Below are positions 34,719 to 48,059 of a stretch of 64,000 nucleotides of DNA, piece after piece. The translations under genes were made by a program, and so were the position numbers. Source of the DNA: Bugula neritina (lineage: Eukaryota > Bryozoa > Gymnolaemata > Cheilostomatida > Bugulidae); assembly GCA_964035545.1 (NCBI GenBank), contig OZ037771.1, forward strand, positions 9,286,408-9,350,407, given 5' to 3'. The notes below the pieces were generated by a model. That model had not been told where the DNA came from, ran no database searches, and saw only the letters and a list, made by a program, of their open reading frames with translations. Position 1 is the first letter of the stretch. Every line of letters starts with the position of its first letter.

Positions 34719-37700
34719 ATGGCAGAACCTCTTCAAATAAACCACGATGCCATAAACAATCTCATTAGTTTCTCAAATTCTGCAAGCACAGAGATGAAGA
34801 AATCTCTAGAATCAAGTTCTGATTTTGACACTTTAGATCATGATCGTGCTAAACGGAACTACAAAGTTATGGAGGTATTTTGTTTTGAGGTCCTGTGAGA
34901 GTAACTTTTGGTTTTGATGTTTTAGGTATTCTACTAACTTTTAAACAATTATTTTCATATATGGTTTTAGATTCTGGATCCTAAATTGGCAAAAGAAACT
35001 CTTCCAGAATGTTCTCAGGTAGTAATTGGTTTTATATTCTCATTTTTGTTCCGGACCGTATTTTAAGTAGATTTTGTTTAAGCTTACACTGTAATGTCTA
35101 GACGATGAACCACGTCAAGCTTACTTAATCAGATGTGTCTACAACTGTTATATCTAGTTTGTATAACATTCTGTAAGCTGTGTTTCTACTAAATGTATGC
35201 TTTCAAACATAGTTTTACACTTTTTATTGCGTGCATTTTGTCGTATCTCAAGTTCGTTATTTTGGGTTGCTTTTTAATATTCTAAATGTTCATACGTATT
35301 GTAAATTTGCAGTGAGATATTATATATTTTCACCGCAATAACTGCGTTTGGGTTTCCTCACCTAAAAACTAACCAATTCATGCTGTATCAATACAGAACC
35401 ACAAGGCTATAAACTCTATGGCAGAAATTGTTATTGTAAAAATCCATCTAGGGTTAATCTTATCAAGCAATTTCTATAATTATAATTTTAAGATATCTAA
35501 GTTATCTTGGAAAAGTAATTTAATAATCATATATTTAATCTATGGAGAGAAGTAATAGACGTAAACAAAACTTCGCAACTATTCTTAGAAGAATGTATAA
35601 AGGTGAGATATAATTGACGGAACTTCACATGGTGTATTCTAGTGATCATGTATGATAAATATGGTGGGGCATTATTGGATTTAAATTTGATAGATTAACT
35701 GCTTTAGTAAATTTATATCCATATTCTTTGAATGTGACTGTGTGGTGCTTATTTTCACAGCAGATGGTTTTTATGCAGGGAGAGAAAAGTGAAGGCCATT
35801 CCAGAGACAGAAACGAGGAAATCCGTTGTCGTGCCGCCATTGTTATTCAGTCGTACTATAGAGGTTACAAGGATAGGCGCAAGTTTGTGGAGCTACTTTA
35901 TGATTTGTATGAAAAGGTAAACTAAGGCATGAAATTATATAAAATAGTAGGGTGTTGCTTGGATGTAATTGAAATGTCTGTATCCATTGAACATCGGGAT
36001 CTTCTAGAAAAATGATATCTTTCAACTTCTTTGCACTGAATTTTATCCTTTTTAGTTTATCAAGTAGCAGTCAGACTTGTAGTTCATAAATTTCTGTGTT
36101 TTAATTGTACTGTAGATGTTGTACAAATTGATATTAAATTAAATTTGTTTGAGATCTCTACTTCATATAGTTAGTTACAATATACTTTAGTAGTAGACAG
36201 TCATGGTTTAATGAATAAAAGTATATACTATCCCTGTTGTCTGATTTTCATAACGGTCATTGGTGATGTCTGAAAAGTTACAAAGGTTACTGTCTCACTC
36301 ATGCCCTTATGTAATATTGTAAACATATAAAAAGTATATTACTCTCTAGTAGTAAGTTGAGTCCTGTTTCTTGTTTATAGGAAGAAGAAGAAAGAAGAAA
36401 TAGGGCTGCCCAACAAGTTGAAGAAGGTGAACTACTGGTAGCCAATCACACGCTTGAAGTTGATATCGAGGATGCGGAGTTGATTGCGAGGAATAAACAG
36501 CGGAGATTTGAATCTCAAGTAATCACGTGAGTCGATTAGCCACAGTTAGTCTGTGAATCAATCAGTTAGTCAGTCTAAACCAGTCATTGAGCCCAATTTA
36601 GTTTAGTTGTGTAGTTGAGGGTATTGACTGTAAGTAGCTTGTGTTGTATATCATTTTCAGACTCTAGTGTCATTAGTATGACGTTGAAATGGCTTGTCCA
36701 TGTTTCTAGTTCATAACAAATTATTTGATCTAAAAGCTGCATGCAGAAGCTTGTCGTTATGTCATGAGAATACCCTTGAAACACACATTTTATTGTTGCA
36801 GAATACAGCGAGCTTGGAGGTCGTACAGGCTGCGGCACAACTCATCCCGTCTACCAACAGGTTTGTTTTCAGACAAAACTCAACCAACTCATTCTATTAA
36901 TGTTTGCTATTGATAAAGCATAATATTTTGTTGAGATATCCTAAAACTAAGGAATATTATTTTAAGGTAGTTTAATTTATAAAATTTAATTTTTCATTTG
37001 TAATTATGTGCTCTAATATTTTCTAAAGATATTAAACTATCCCTTGTTACTTATTGCACGAAATTCAATTTGTATTTTATAGTGGTAAATGATGACTTAG
37101 CATGCGAATGGTAATTTGTTTATTCTCTTTGGTTTTTGTTGGTTTATTTGGATTTGAATATTGGCTGAGACTACTTAGCGTGTGATATATAAAACTCAGA
37201 CATGTTAAATGCCTGAGTTTTAAATGTTACTAAAGCCATTGTCATGTATTTGCTAAGATATGGTACCAGGTTTTAGCAATTAATAGTTGTATGCTGATTT
37301 GTCAGGTTTTCATGCTCCTATTATATTTCCATAGCCATACATTTTTAAATCATTTTTTGTTATAGTGTTGCAATAAATTCTTTACTGTTTTGTAACTTTT
37401 AAAAGGTGGCCACAAAATTAGATTAACAATTGAAAGCCTACTAGATTAATCTCAAACAAATATTTTAAGATACTGTAGTATTCAGCAGGAAGACCCAGTG
37501 CTAATCTCATTCTGTATTTCTCAGGAATGCTCTTCAACTATGCAGTGTTACAAAAACTTGTGTTTATCGTGTACCTTGTAATCTGACAACACTGAGTGTC
37601 TCTGTTACCATATTGCATACATGTGTAGATGTGTTCCATGCTGAAACTTCCACCACACCCAGTTTGTATAGATTCTTACTTTGTTCCAAAAAGGCATAGA

Positions 37701-40700
37701 TGAGGGGACGGTGCCGCAGAGCCCCACCTCTCTAAGGAAAAATACTTTACTCAGCCAAGCTCAGCATTTTGCCGATTTGAAAAAACAGAATGAAGATGCA
37801 CTTCCATACAATGCTCACTGGGCCACACTGTTGAGTGATAGGTAGTTTGTTTATCATAAAATCAAGTTTTTATTACTAACAAGTGAAAGATTCATAAATA
37901 ATACTTGGGGCTTGGCGTGTGTACAGCCAGCATACAATGCTTGTTCTTTTTATTTTGTTATCAGGGAGGAATACTGAACATAATTATTAGCTAAGCAGAT
38001 GAAGTTATGGATAATCTTGCATGAAGCTCAGCTATTCTCCCATTGCTCATACATACTGAAGTATAATTGATGACTTTTTAAATGTATTTTTCAACTTGGC
38101 ATTTAGTATCAATTTGCTTCATTTAGTTTGAAATTACCGAAATGAAAATATTTGTTCAATGATTGTTGGTGATATGAAAAGCATATAAATACTACAAACA
38201 CTGCTTTTCCATTCCTTCTCAATATGCGAATGGGTGCTCCTACTGATGAATTTTTGGTTGCGGTTTGCATGAATTTAAGGTTGTGGTTTCATCCAAGCAT
38301 CGAATGAAAAATCCATTTGCGTAATTCGAAGCTTGGAAACCCAGTGAGTGTTGATTAAGATAGCATTGCACTGTATATTGGGTAGGATGATATCTCGATC
38401 TGGCAGTACGTCTATGTTAGTTTTATATATTTAGTAGTTACCTTCCTCACTTACAGTAATTTACCTTGACTTCAATATAACATTATGTAGGTAAAGTGTA
38501 CATTCACTCCATTTCATAACCCATAGACACACGACATGCTTGGAGAAACTTATAATATCCCAGCATACACTGTTGGTAGATGTGTACATATAGTAGACAC
38601 AGTGTGCAGATTGTGAGATCATATACCTGTAGCACATGCACACCATAACTTTGTAATATTGTACAATTAGACCAAAATGTCATATAATTTTATACACTTG
38701 CATGTTGTCATTGATTATGCTCATTATTCCACTTTCTGTCAATAGTGATTAGAGTTATTGCCATCCTAGGTTTGCTATTTGCCATGTATGCAATATAATG
38801 CAGTTTAAAGTGTGTTTACTTATTATACAAATGGGCACTATTCGCCTCAAGATAGAGTAGAAGCAGCTGGTATAACTCTCATATAATGTGTATTATAATA
38901 TAGTTCACTGTTGCGTTAGTTTGTAATATTAGTTAGTAATGTTAGTTGGTAGTGTTAGTAATGCTAGTGGGTAATGTTAGTTGGTAATGTTAGTTGGTAA
39001 TGTTAATTATCAATTTTAGTTAGTTATTATTTGGCAATGTGAGTTGGTATAGCCAAGATGGACCATTGCGATTTCATCGGACATGGTGACTTTAGTAATT
39101 TATTTATTTCATAATAATTCTTGCAATAATTTTTTTTCACTATTAGATGTAGTTCTATATTATTTTTAGTGACTGCTATACAATCCTAAAAATCTAAAGT
39201 TATTTTGATTTTTCAGTGAATGAGTGCATGAGCTTCCTAATACTCACTGCAATCTTTGCAATAAATCTGTACCATGATTTAAGCTATAAATAGGTGTATT
39301 TTTTGTAGTTTGTTGTACATTAATATCAGTTTTTGTGTATCGCTGAATTACATGCATGTGTATATTGCTGTAGCCGTTGATGTATTTGCTGTAGTTAAAC
39401 CCGAATATGTGTGTGCTAATAGTTAATGCATATTTATTGGATGCCATGTGTAAAATATGTATGATTGCATTGAGATATTTAGTAAATAATATGATCCTAC
39501 GATGATGTCTGTATACTTCAATCAATTGAACATGTGTTACTGTGTTTGGACAAATGTATCGCCATGATGAAAATGTACCGTACTGTTGCTGTAGCTCATC
39601 ATCTGACGGCAGTGCTCTTTCAAGTCCTGAACACTTACCTTACAGAAAAAAAACTGCCAACCCTTTTCGGAAGGTTTGTTGTTATCTTCTAGCCTAATCA
39701 TTGTTGAGCTCTTCTTAAATTTGTCACACACATTCGCTGAGATGTTATATATATATGCATATACATATACACATATGCATCTATGGATACGTACATGGAT
39801 GCATGTGTGGGCTTTAGGGGCTTAAGGCTAAGTCTTTGTGTAAAACTACTCCTATATCTTCTGTCTCTCCTACTACTGTGGACATCTTGTCTTGCACTCC
39901 TTATACATATCCTGAGTAATACTGGCAAGCCTTTGGGGCGACTTGTTCCCTCAAGCAGTGCCATATTACGTCTCTGGGTACTGTGTCCTATGCTTTCTCT
40001 AAGTCCACAAATACTAGATGTAGCTCTCTATCAAACTCTCTAAAGTTTTCCTGTAGGATCCGAAAGCAGAACATTGACTGTAGTAGACTTTCCTTTCTGG
40101 AAGCCATACTGCCTTTCACTAATCTTCACTATATCTCTTAACCTCCACTCAATCATCCTTTCCCACAGCTTAAGTGAGGGGCTAAGGGGTTTAATTCCCC
40201 TGTAGGTGTTGCATTGAAAAAGATCTCTCTTCTGTTTGTAAGGTGGTGTTATAGTGTTTTTCTCTAGATGCTTGATATCCTTTCTCTTAAACTTCTGCCA
40301 ATATCAATTACATCTATTCTATCCATGTATGTCTTAGAGCTTTCACAACCTTAGGTGAGAGTTTGTTTGGCCTGGTAGCCTTGTTGCTAGCCATAACTTC
40401 TAGTTGTTGCTCAATCTCCTGCAATGTAACCTCCGGTAGTAGTCCTTCTGTTATTTCACTCAACTCATCTCTGGTGTTAGTGGTATTTGATAATCTGTAA
40501 AAATTTGGTTTTAATTTTTTCCTCCTCAGTCAGCATCCTTTCCTGCTGGTTTTTCACAAGCACCAGACCATCAATATCCTGAGCTCTCTTTTTCCTAGTC
40601 TTGGCCAGCCTGTAGATCATTAATGGCCTGTTATTTTCCAACTCCTGATACGATCCCTCTTTTGCTAATCCCACAGTATGTTTCGCACTCACACCTGCCT

Positions 40701-43700
40701 TCCTATAAAGCTCATGGTTTTCCTCTGAAGTTGCTGCTCACCACCACTCATATATGCATCTTTTCTCGGTTATCTTTTCTGTAATATATAAACTACTCTG
40801 CCGATTATATTTAACTAAACAAACTTGCAGATCGATTCTGACAGCGGTGAGTTGACGCTGCCTCAACTAGACTGGTCAAAGCTGGAGCACTGTCGCGGTC
40901 AAGACTCTGCCAAGTCTTCCAGCCTTTCAAACAAGGTGAAACTTTTGTGTGAACTGCAAACTTGTCTAATTATTTTTCCAAGTTATGAAGTTTCCGGTTG
41001 AATTTTGCACTGCTTGATGTTGTGCTGGTGTACTAAAATAATCTGATCAGCATAAAAAAACGAAAAAATATTTTAAAGCATTACAAGCCATCTGATTCCT
41101 AAGTTTTCTAGTATTAAAATACAGGTGAAAGTGTTGGTACAATGGGCTGTAAATATTCTTCTATTGTGCAGGTTATACGGGATGCGCATCGAGAAGATGT
41201 GCGGAAGAGGCTGGCCATGAGTACACCTGCTGATAGTACTTACGGGGACCTTTATTCACGCACTTCAAACAAGCCTTTGAGAGGCCAGAACTCAGCTATG
41301 GAGCTTTATGTAAATGAATGCAATGACGAGGTAAGCTCTCGAACAGTTAAATATCCTGTTGGTAATGGAGAAACTAATTTTATGACTAGAAAAAGCTTTT
41401 AGTCAAAGGACTAGTTACTCAAATATTGTAGAATGTAGCCAAGCTTATTTAAATATCTTCTATTTGGCCCGTCACATAAAACAATTGTTTCATCATTGGA
41501 TAACTGGTGTCAATCTAGATAGAAGACCCCCAGTTAGACGGCCCCCAGCTAGACGACCCCAAATATATGTACAGATGACATTCAAATATATTTGACTACT
41601 TTAAACTTTGAAATTGAATTAATATAATTTAGAAGAATAGTCCAAAAAGGTTATATTATTTCAAAAAATTTAGGCATCTTATGGATAATGACTGCAGTAA
41701 ACTGTTAGAGCAATGGCTTCAATGAGTCATATTATTATGCATATGGCTTCAGTTATTTACCTATGCATAACTTCAGTGAAACACCTGTGCACATGGGTTC
41801 ACATGAAATTAAAATAAATGCAACTTAGCATCAAAAGTCTTTATTTTTTTAATTCCTAGTTTTTTTAAATAAGTCGTCCAAATGGAAGTAGTTCAGTTGA
41901 AGGTCGTCTAAGTGGGGATCGTCTATCTGGACTGAAACCGAATAACTGCATGGCTGCACTGTTTTACTGAAATGTGCATTCATAGACAATCTATGTCTCA
42001 GCTGCTCTTCTCAAAAGAGTCAATTCTTGTATGCTAGTGAGAGGCTCTGCAAGCAACCTTTTTGGAAAAGACCCATTGGGTAGGGTGCAAAGCTTACTCA
42101 CAACTTTGCTGAAAAATATCACACAGCTGGGATTTGAACCCGCAACCTTTTAGTGGAGTAATATGTGTTCTATTAGCTGTATAGTAAAGCATTCGTATTT
42201 AGATTATTGCATTAAACTGGTTTTTCTTGAAGACTTCAGGCACGAAAGACTTATCTCGTGTTGACTTGGCAACAAGGCAAAAACAGTTGCAGACAGAAGC
42301 CACCATAGCTTACAGTCAGGTAATGAAAACTCTAATTATTATTACTTATATTTCGATTGCTTTCTACAATAACTTTGATGAAGTGAATTGAATTATTTTC
42401 TATATTTGTAGTATATAATTAATATAGTCCATTATGCTTCTCTTTTCCCAAAGTAGGGTTTGCTAGTCGTAATATTCTATATGAATAGTTTTGGACAAAC
42501 TTAAATTACATTAAAATTTTGTTGGCGGATATGTGAAGTGAAGTTTGTATTCAACAGATAAAACTGAATTAATTAAACTGTGGTGATTTATGCTGACCAA
42601 CGTCATGTTTTTGCTAATGAGCCATTCACAGTTTAATTACCATCGCTTTCCAGTTACTTTTCTGTATACCTTTTACATTTATGATTATTCTAATGGCTGC
42701 TGCAGGCTGGACCAATTGCTAAAAAGATAATCGCTGTGGAGAGAAAAGCTGAAGAGCCATCACAAATAGCCAGAATGGTAACTGTGTTTTAGTGATATTA
42801 TAGTGTGTAGTACGATAAAAGTCAAATTATCTTCTGTGTAGTAACTTTCCCTTTTGTGATAATATTGTCTTCTGTGTAGTAATAATATCTTCCGTAATTT
42901 AGTATATTTCATTTTTGTTGCAGCTCGGAATCTCAACATTTAGAAGTCAAGGTGAAAGAGCATTGAGTAAAAAGCGTTTGGAGTCACTCACTCTTGCTCA
43001 GCTGCAAGTTGTATATAATGCCATACAAAATGAAATTGAACGTAAGGCAATCTAATTTTTATAAATAGCTAAAAGATCAACTATTAGCATATTTAATAGA
43101 TTGATTATATTTTTAATCAATCTACTAAATGTACTAATAGACAATTTACTAAATATTTATATTGTAAGTTTAACCTCTTGTTGGCGCTAAGGTATTATGA
43201 TAGAAATAACTTCTAGAGGTTTTTCAACTCTTTATAGTTTGCAATGTAACTGTGCACTACATTTACTGTGCTGTAATACAGTTTAACCAAAAGTATTTGT
43301 TCTGTTAGGTCTCAACGAAGAGCTTGTAGAGGTGGTGGTGGCAAGAGATGAACTGCATATGCAGCAAGACTCCATTCTGGTGAATGTAGAAGACCTGCAA
43401 AGGTAAAATGTGCTCACATAATGGTATTATTTCATGACTCAATCTATTACTAAACGGGTAGTTTTTATAAGCCTTAATGGGGAGAATTTAATTTCTTTTC
43501 ACCACAACCGTATCTATAAATCATTTTGCAGTCTCAGCCTGCTACAGTTATGGTTTAGCAGAATTCACGTTTTATTCTGCACTGTTGCATTTTTGGGAAT
43601 AGTATTACTATTTTTTGGGTTACATGGATTATGTAATTAGACGTGATAAAATGCTAACTGACTTGAAAACTTCTGCTTTTTTCCATATATTTCAAGATGT

Positions 43701-44154
43701 CTGTTGGTTCATCTAGAAAGCTCTTGAGCAAAGAAGGTAAGATAGTGTAATGATTTAAAGTTTAAACAAACAAAAAAGATGGAGCACGTGGTTCAACTAG
43801 CCCAGTGGTTAAACTAGCCCCACTCTCCCCTATTTGTGTATTTAAAATTTTAGCCTGGAAGAATACCACTGAGGTTTTATGCTACATAACATAATGATAA
43901 TTCATTTTGGTTAGAAAACTGAGTTGTAGGTCTTCAACTAGCTCATGCTAAAGGTGTATGACTGTAAAATATAGGCAAATGCACCTATATAAGTTGTATG
44001 ATTAATCATTTTTGTACACAGACGCATAGAGGAGTTGTCTAAAAGACATCAGAAAAAAGTGGCTGCTAAAGAGTCTAAAAAGGCTGCAAAGGAGTCTCAA
44101 CCACGATCTGCTACTAGTCGGATGAGCCGGCTGTTTGGGCTTGGAAAGACGTGA
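34719..44154 (+). CDS. SCHIP1: IQ-motif/schwannomin-interacting protein (IQCJ-SCHIP1-like)
   Basis: Fourteen exons: 34719-34874, 34971-35018, 35761-35916, 36381-36526, 36802-36860, 37700-37841, 39595-39673, 40831-40935, 41172-41330, 42233-42319, 42706-42777, 42924-43041, 43309-43402, 44022-44154. All have GT-AG sites and phase closes to 1554 bases (517 residues). Two IQ motifs, IQSYYRGYKDRR (about residue 97) and IQRAWRSYRLR (about 170), predict calmodulin binding. The region before the second IQ resembles human IQCJ. The C-terminal third (TRQKQLQTEA, LTLAQLQVVYNAI, LNEELVEVVVARDELHMQQD) is the SCHIP1 coiled coil, which in vertebrates binds NF2/merlin and acts with ankyrin G at axon initial segments. 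A basic Ala/Lys tail ends RLFGLGKT. Exon 3 has a CAGCAG tandem acceptor that could give one-residue variants. Introns contain a LINE, a SINE and a MITE fragment. Confidence 0.9.
39750..40740 (-). pseudogene. LINE reverse transcriptase relic in a SCHIP1 intron
   Basis: On the minus strand 40692-40477 encodes an AKHTVGLAKEGSYQELE... KTRKKRAQDIDGL segment typical of the region before the RT domain of RTE-type LINEs. Frames down to about 39760 give QYGFQKGKSTT and further RT blocks, broken by many stops. It is antisense to SCHIP1 and dead. Confidence 0.8.
42010..42190 (-). repeat. tRNA-derived SINE or tRNA relic in a SCHIP1 intron
   Basis: On the minus strand box B reads GGGTTCAAATCCC (42141-42129), and an A-box-like TACAGCTAATAGAAC (about 42182-42167) precedes it at tRNA-like spacing. 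The remainder is not a cloverleaf tRNA. The body differs from the other two SINEs here. Confidence 0.6.
43665..43845 (+). repeat. End fragment of the MITE also found in WRAP53
   Basis: Closely similar to 58684-58826: the words AACTTCTGCTTT, TATATATTTC, ATGTCTG, TAGTTCA/TGGTTCA, ATAGTG-AATGATTTAAA and GGTTCAACTAGCCC-CACTCT occur in the same order. It is inside the last SCHIP1 intron and lacks the other end. Confidence 0.75.
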
Positions 44155-44946
44155 CTCAAGTCTTTGCAGCATATGCATTGTAGTTAGGGTTTCTATATTG
44201 TAATTATATGTACATGTTCAGATTAATTTATTTGTTTTTTTTTTCTTGTCAAGAATTTTGAATCTAATCTCTGTCAAACTGAACATTATAGGCTCAGTTA
44301 TACATTATATATCAATAGAGCTGTAATCTTTATATTTTATGTTATTGTTCAATTTTATTTATTTGTATTTTCAACAGTATGTGTGCACAATACTTATATT
44401 TGTAAAAATACTTGTGACCTCCAATCCACCATCGCAGAATTGGTGAATCAAAACTATCATGTTAAGCATCTTATTTGGACAATACTTGGACAATAATATT
44501 ATGTTGTCAATATATTCATTGTTTATTTCTTTAAGACATGGGAATTGCAAAATTACTCATTGAATAACTTAATAATTTTTTTCAAATTTAGTTAGTTTCA
44601 AAACTTTATAAATAATATAGTATCTATAAGTATTAAGAATGAAATGTGAGCAGGATTTCTTTCATAGAATTGGTAGGTAATTTACCAACTTCTTAAACAA
44701 TGAAATTACAATAGGAAATTGTGAATGAAAAAATGAAAGCTGATGATTGTTATACCAGGATTGGTATATAATGATAAATTATGAAAAAAGATGTGATTTT
44801 ATATAACAATTACATTTCACTGCCATAAACTTAATAAATCAATATTATTCCCACAACTTTTTTAGAATCGTTACTGTTGCCGCAAGTAGTGTGGTCACAG
44901 GAATGCAAATGTAAATTTCAATCAATTGAATATTAATGATAAGGTA

Positions 44947-45681
44947 TCAATTAAATATAAATGAATTTGTTGAATATTCTTGTGAGGTATAGTTTGTTCT
45001 ATATGTGTACACTGAGCCATCAGCTGGAGTAACATAGCCAATGGAAATTAGGATAACATCTATAAGTGTCCAGACACCTAATCCTCCAAAGCTAAATAAT
45101 TTACCTATTCCTTCTTGCCAATGACCTAAATAGAACCGATCTGCACCAAACCCACCAGCTGTAATGCTAAGAATCATGGTGGTGGTCCAACTATATCCAT
45201 TAGTCCAGTAACACAGTTTTCTTTTGGAAAACTTCCTTTTCCCTAGGCAAAGGACATTTGGTTTCACTTCACATGTAGCAGTATAAACTCGGGTAGAATG
45301 GGTGCCTATTGAGTTACAGGAAGTGTTCGTTGAGCAACTATAATATTCCTCTGGAAGTTGGTAGCAGAACTGACATGTTAGATTGCGTGAATGGTTTCTT
45401 TCACCTGAACATGGAACAACGTTCAACACTTGCACAGCTACTTCTGTTATTTCTCCATATTTACACGTTACATTGCAATTGGTGATTTCTTCTAAGCAGT
45501 TGGCTCCCAGCAACTCACAATTGGCATTACTGGGACAATCAGGATAAGATACAGGGTCAGCAGTTGTAAAGACAGCAGTGGTGTTGGAGGCCATTGATGT
45601 GGCATTTACTTCACCAGTTATTGAAGTGTTCATAATTGATGTAATCAAAAGCAAGAGAATTATGGTTGAATAAGAGCCCAT
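44947..45681 (-). CDS. TM2D3: TM2 domain-containing protein 3
   Basis: A single 244-codon frame, close to the usual length (about 247 in human). Residues 1-23 form a signal peptide. A Cys-rich luminal domain with many NxS/T sites spans about 45-160 (Cys 49, 55, 62, 69, 73, 91, 103, 106, 116, 122, 137, 145, 157). The TM2 domain follows: a membrane segment about 165-180, the DRF motif at 181-183 (ADRFYLG), and a second segment about 197-217. TM2D3 proteins sit in endomembranes and the plasma membrane. The fly member, almondex, is needed for Notch signalling. The gene converges with SCHIP1, 792 bases apart. It has no intron in its coding part, unlike the other genes here. No poly-A tail or flanking duplication that would mark a retrocopy was seen. 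Confidence 0.95.
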   Translation of the reverse strand: MGSYSTIILLLLITSIMNTSITGEVNATSMASNTTAVFTTADPVSYPDCPSNANCELLGANCLEEITNCNVTCKYGEITEVAVQVLNVVPCSGERNHSRNLTCQFCYQLPEEYYSCSTNTSCNSIGTHSTRVYTATCEVKPNVLCLGKRKFSKRKLCYWTNGYSWTTTMILSITAGGFGADRFYLGHWQEGIGKLFSFGGLGVWTLIDVILISIGYVTPADGSVYTYRTNYTSQEYSTNSFIFN

Positions 45682-46599
45682 TGCACATGATGCTTTTGAA
45701 TGCTATAACACATCAACATCGTGCATTCTAAAACAAAAATATCAAAACATAAACAAATGAAGTAACAGTATTTTGACTGGTTCTCAACACCATTTAGCCA
45801 CAGGAACATCTATGATCATTCAACAAGACGGCTAGTCTATGGCCCCTGCCTTTCTCTGATTTTAGAAATATGCCGTTTTTGCATACCACCTCCACTTTCA
45901 AAAGATGATGATAAATAAAGAATAAAGTATTATATCTGTGTAACAATTACAAGCTTAAAGTGCAAAGAATTTTAAAATCAAAATTAGCTAGATGACCTAA
46001 CAGGATATTGACGTCACCATCCAAATGAGCTTCAGCCACTAAATAGTTCTACTCACAGCTTTCAATTTGACTTGAACTTAGCAAATACTCATAAATCATA
46101 TGCTAACCCGCTAGTAAATTGAAGCAAATAGATGAAGAAAATATATCATATCGTCAAGTAGATTTGAGAGTATCAGCTGATTTAGCAATATGGAGCATGC
46201 ATTTATCTACTGCATATTGAGCCAAGAGGTTGGCCTACAGATCAAATATTACAAAAAAACTAACTCATGTGTTTTGTTACAATAACTCTTAATTAAAACA
46301 CTAACTTTACATACCCATAAGTGATAAAATTGCCAGCGTAAATTCCCATTACTATTATATAACATATCATCAATATCATTTTGGTGATTTCTATGCAATA
46401 GCAACTGATTGTTACCTAATTCAGCAGTTTAAATTTACTATACAAGCAAATTAGAAAGACATTATTAATGCGCCAACATTTTAATCATCAATTGAAACAA
46501 CATGGTCAATCTAAACTTCCACCAAATAAAAATGACTATGTTTTGTGTTTAAGTGGTTTATCTTGTTTTATTTAATTTTTCAGAAGACTAGTGCTCCGA
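45682..46599. other. Upstream region of TM2D3, no further gene seen
   Basis: AT-rich sequence that should hold the TM2D3 promoter. No clear TATA or other element can be assigned. Confidence 0.5.
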
Positions 46600-47600
46600 A
46601 ATGTACTAGTAATGTATTAGTGATAGTAGTACTACTACTAGTAGTAGTACTAGTAGTGGCAGTGCCAGTAGATGTGGTAGTAGTAGGAGCAGCAGTAGTA
46701 GTATTAGTATTACTACTCTACTACTAGTAGTATTAGTAGTAGAAGTAGTAGTTACTGTTAGTAGTAGAAGTAGTAGTTACTGTTAGTAGTAGAAGTAGTA
46801 GTTACTGTTAGTAGTAAAAGTAGTAGTTACTGTTAGTAGTAGTTACTGTTGGTAGTAGAAGTAATAGTAGTAGTAGCAGTAGTAGTAGTACTGGCAGTAG
46901 TAGTAGTACTGGCAGTAGTAGTAGTAGTACTGGCAGTAGTAGTAGTAGTAGCAGTAGTAGTATATGTAGTAGTAGTGGTGGTACACTTACAGCCAGTGGT
47001 TGTATTAGTAGTAAGAGTCGCCCACTCAACATAAATATAATTACTGATTACTATGGTAATCTCAACGTTTAATGGCCATGATGATCATGATGATAAAATT
47101 AAATCATTATAATAATGATTATTATTATCATTATGGTGATGGTAATGATTATAATAATTATCATCATTAGACTTAGTGATACCCTTACCCACAGTCAGTG
47201 ACTGTGAGTGATACTGATAGCAAAACTCATAATCATAGTGATACTGATAGTTAAACCCAATGTGAAACTCAAACTGAATGTCATTGTCTGATTGTCATTG
47301 TGATTGTCAAATTCAAAGTCAATGTCTTGGTCATAATCACTTCATAATCAAGCCACCATACTCATAGTGATAGTCATACTCATACTGATACTTATACTAA
47401 TAAATACTCGCACTAGTGAATGATACTGATAGCTATACTCATAGTCAATAGTCATAGTGATACTCATAAGTCATACTGATAATGATAGTGAAACTGAGTG
47501 CCAGTCTGATTGCTCAACCGTGATTGATGATGACATTTTGATTTACTGATACTGATAGTGATGCGAGTGATACGGATAGCGATTACGATTGTTTTATTTT
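46600..47600. repeat. (AGT)n and (NATAST)n-like low-complexity DNA
   Basis: Dense AGT/GTA triplets from 46615 to 47030, including a 29-bp repeat (agtagaagtagtagttactgttagt-type) at about 46735-46860, then ATTATCATTATGG-type words and loose ATACTGATAGTGATAC words to 47590. The Val- and Leu-rich frames are repeat translations. Confidence 0.8.
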
Positions 47601-48059
47601 TACCTTATTTGTAATCTTTGGAACGTAGGATTATTATTACAATATTTTTATTCAATCTATAAAGGTACAACTAATAAGATTAAAACAAAATGTTAGCGGA
47701 TTAGGCCTCATAAAAATTTGATTCTTAGAGTATGACGTAACTGTAAGCTAGTCACTTTAAAAGTAAAACTCTCAACAGAAATCAAAACTTTCCGGAAACA
47801 AATTTTATGATAAAGTTCTGTGACGGAATCGCTGCTGTGATTTCGGGTAATGTTGTTGAGGTTACAAAATTTTCATTCGCAATACGAGGCGAGTACGTGT
47901 GATAAAAATTAATGTATTTCTAATTCACGCAGTATTGAGGCATAGTTTCATTTTAATCCAAGTTCAATGTCTTAGCTTTGCGACTTTCACTTTGGGTCCA
48001 GGCGAACTTTTCACAAAAAGTTATGATGGTTATCACTTTTTAATATATATTGTTGTCAC

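Noticed and set aside
42120-42190. A functional tRNA gene on the minus strand
   Set aside because: Box B is good, but no acceptor stem or anticodon stem can be formed around it. It fits a SINE or relic better.
46545-47034. Val- and Leu-rich frames on both strands
   Set aside because: Produced by (AGT)n-type repeats. Both strands and several frames are open, as expected for such DNA.
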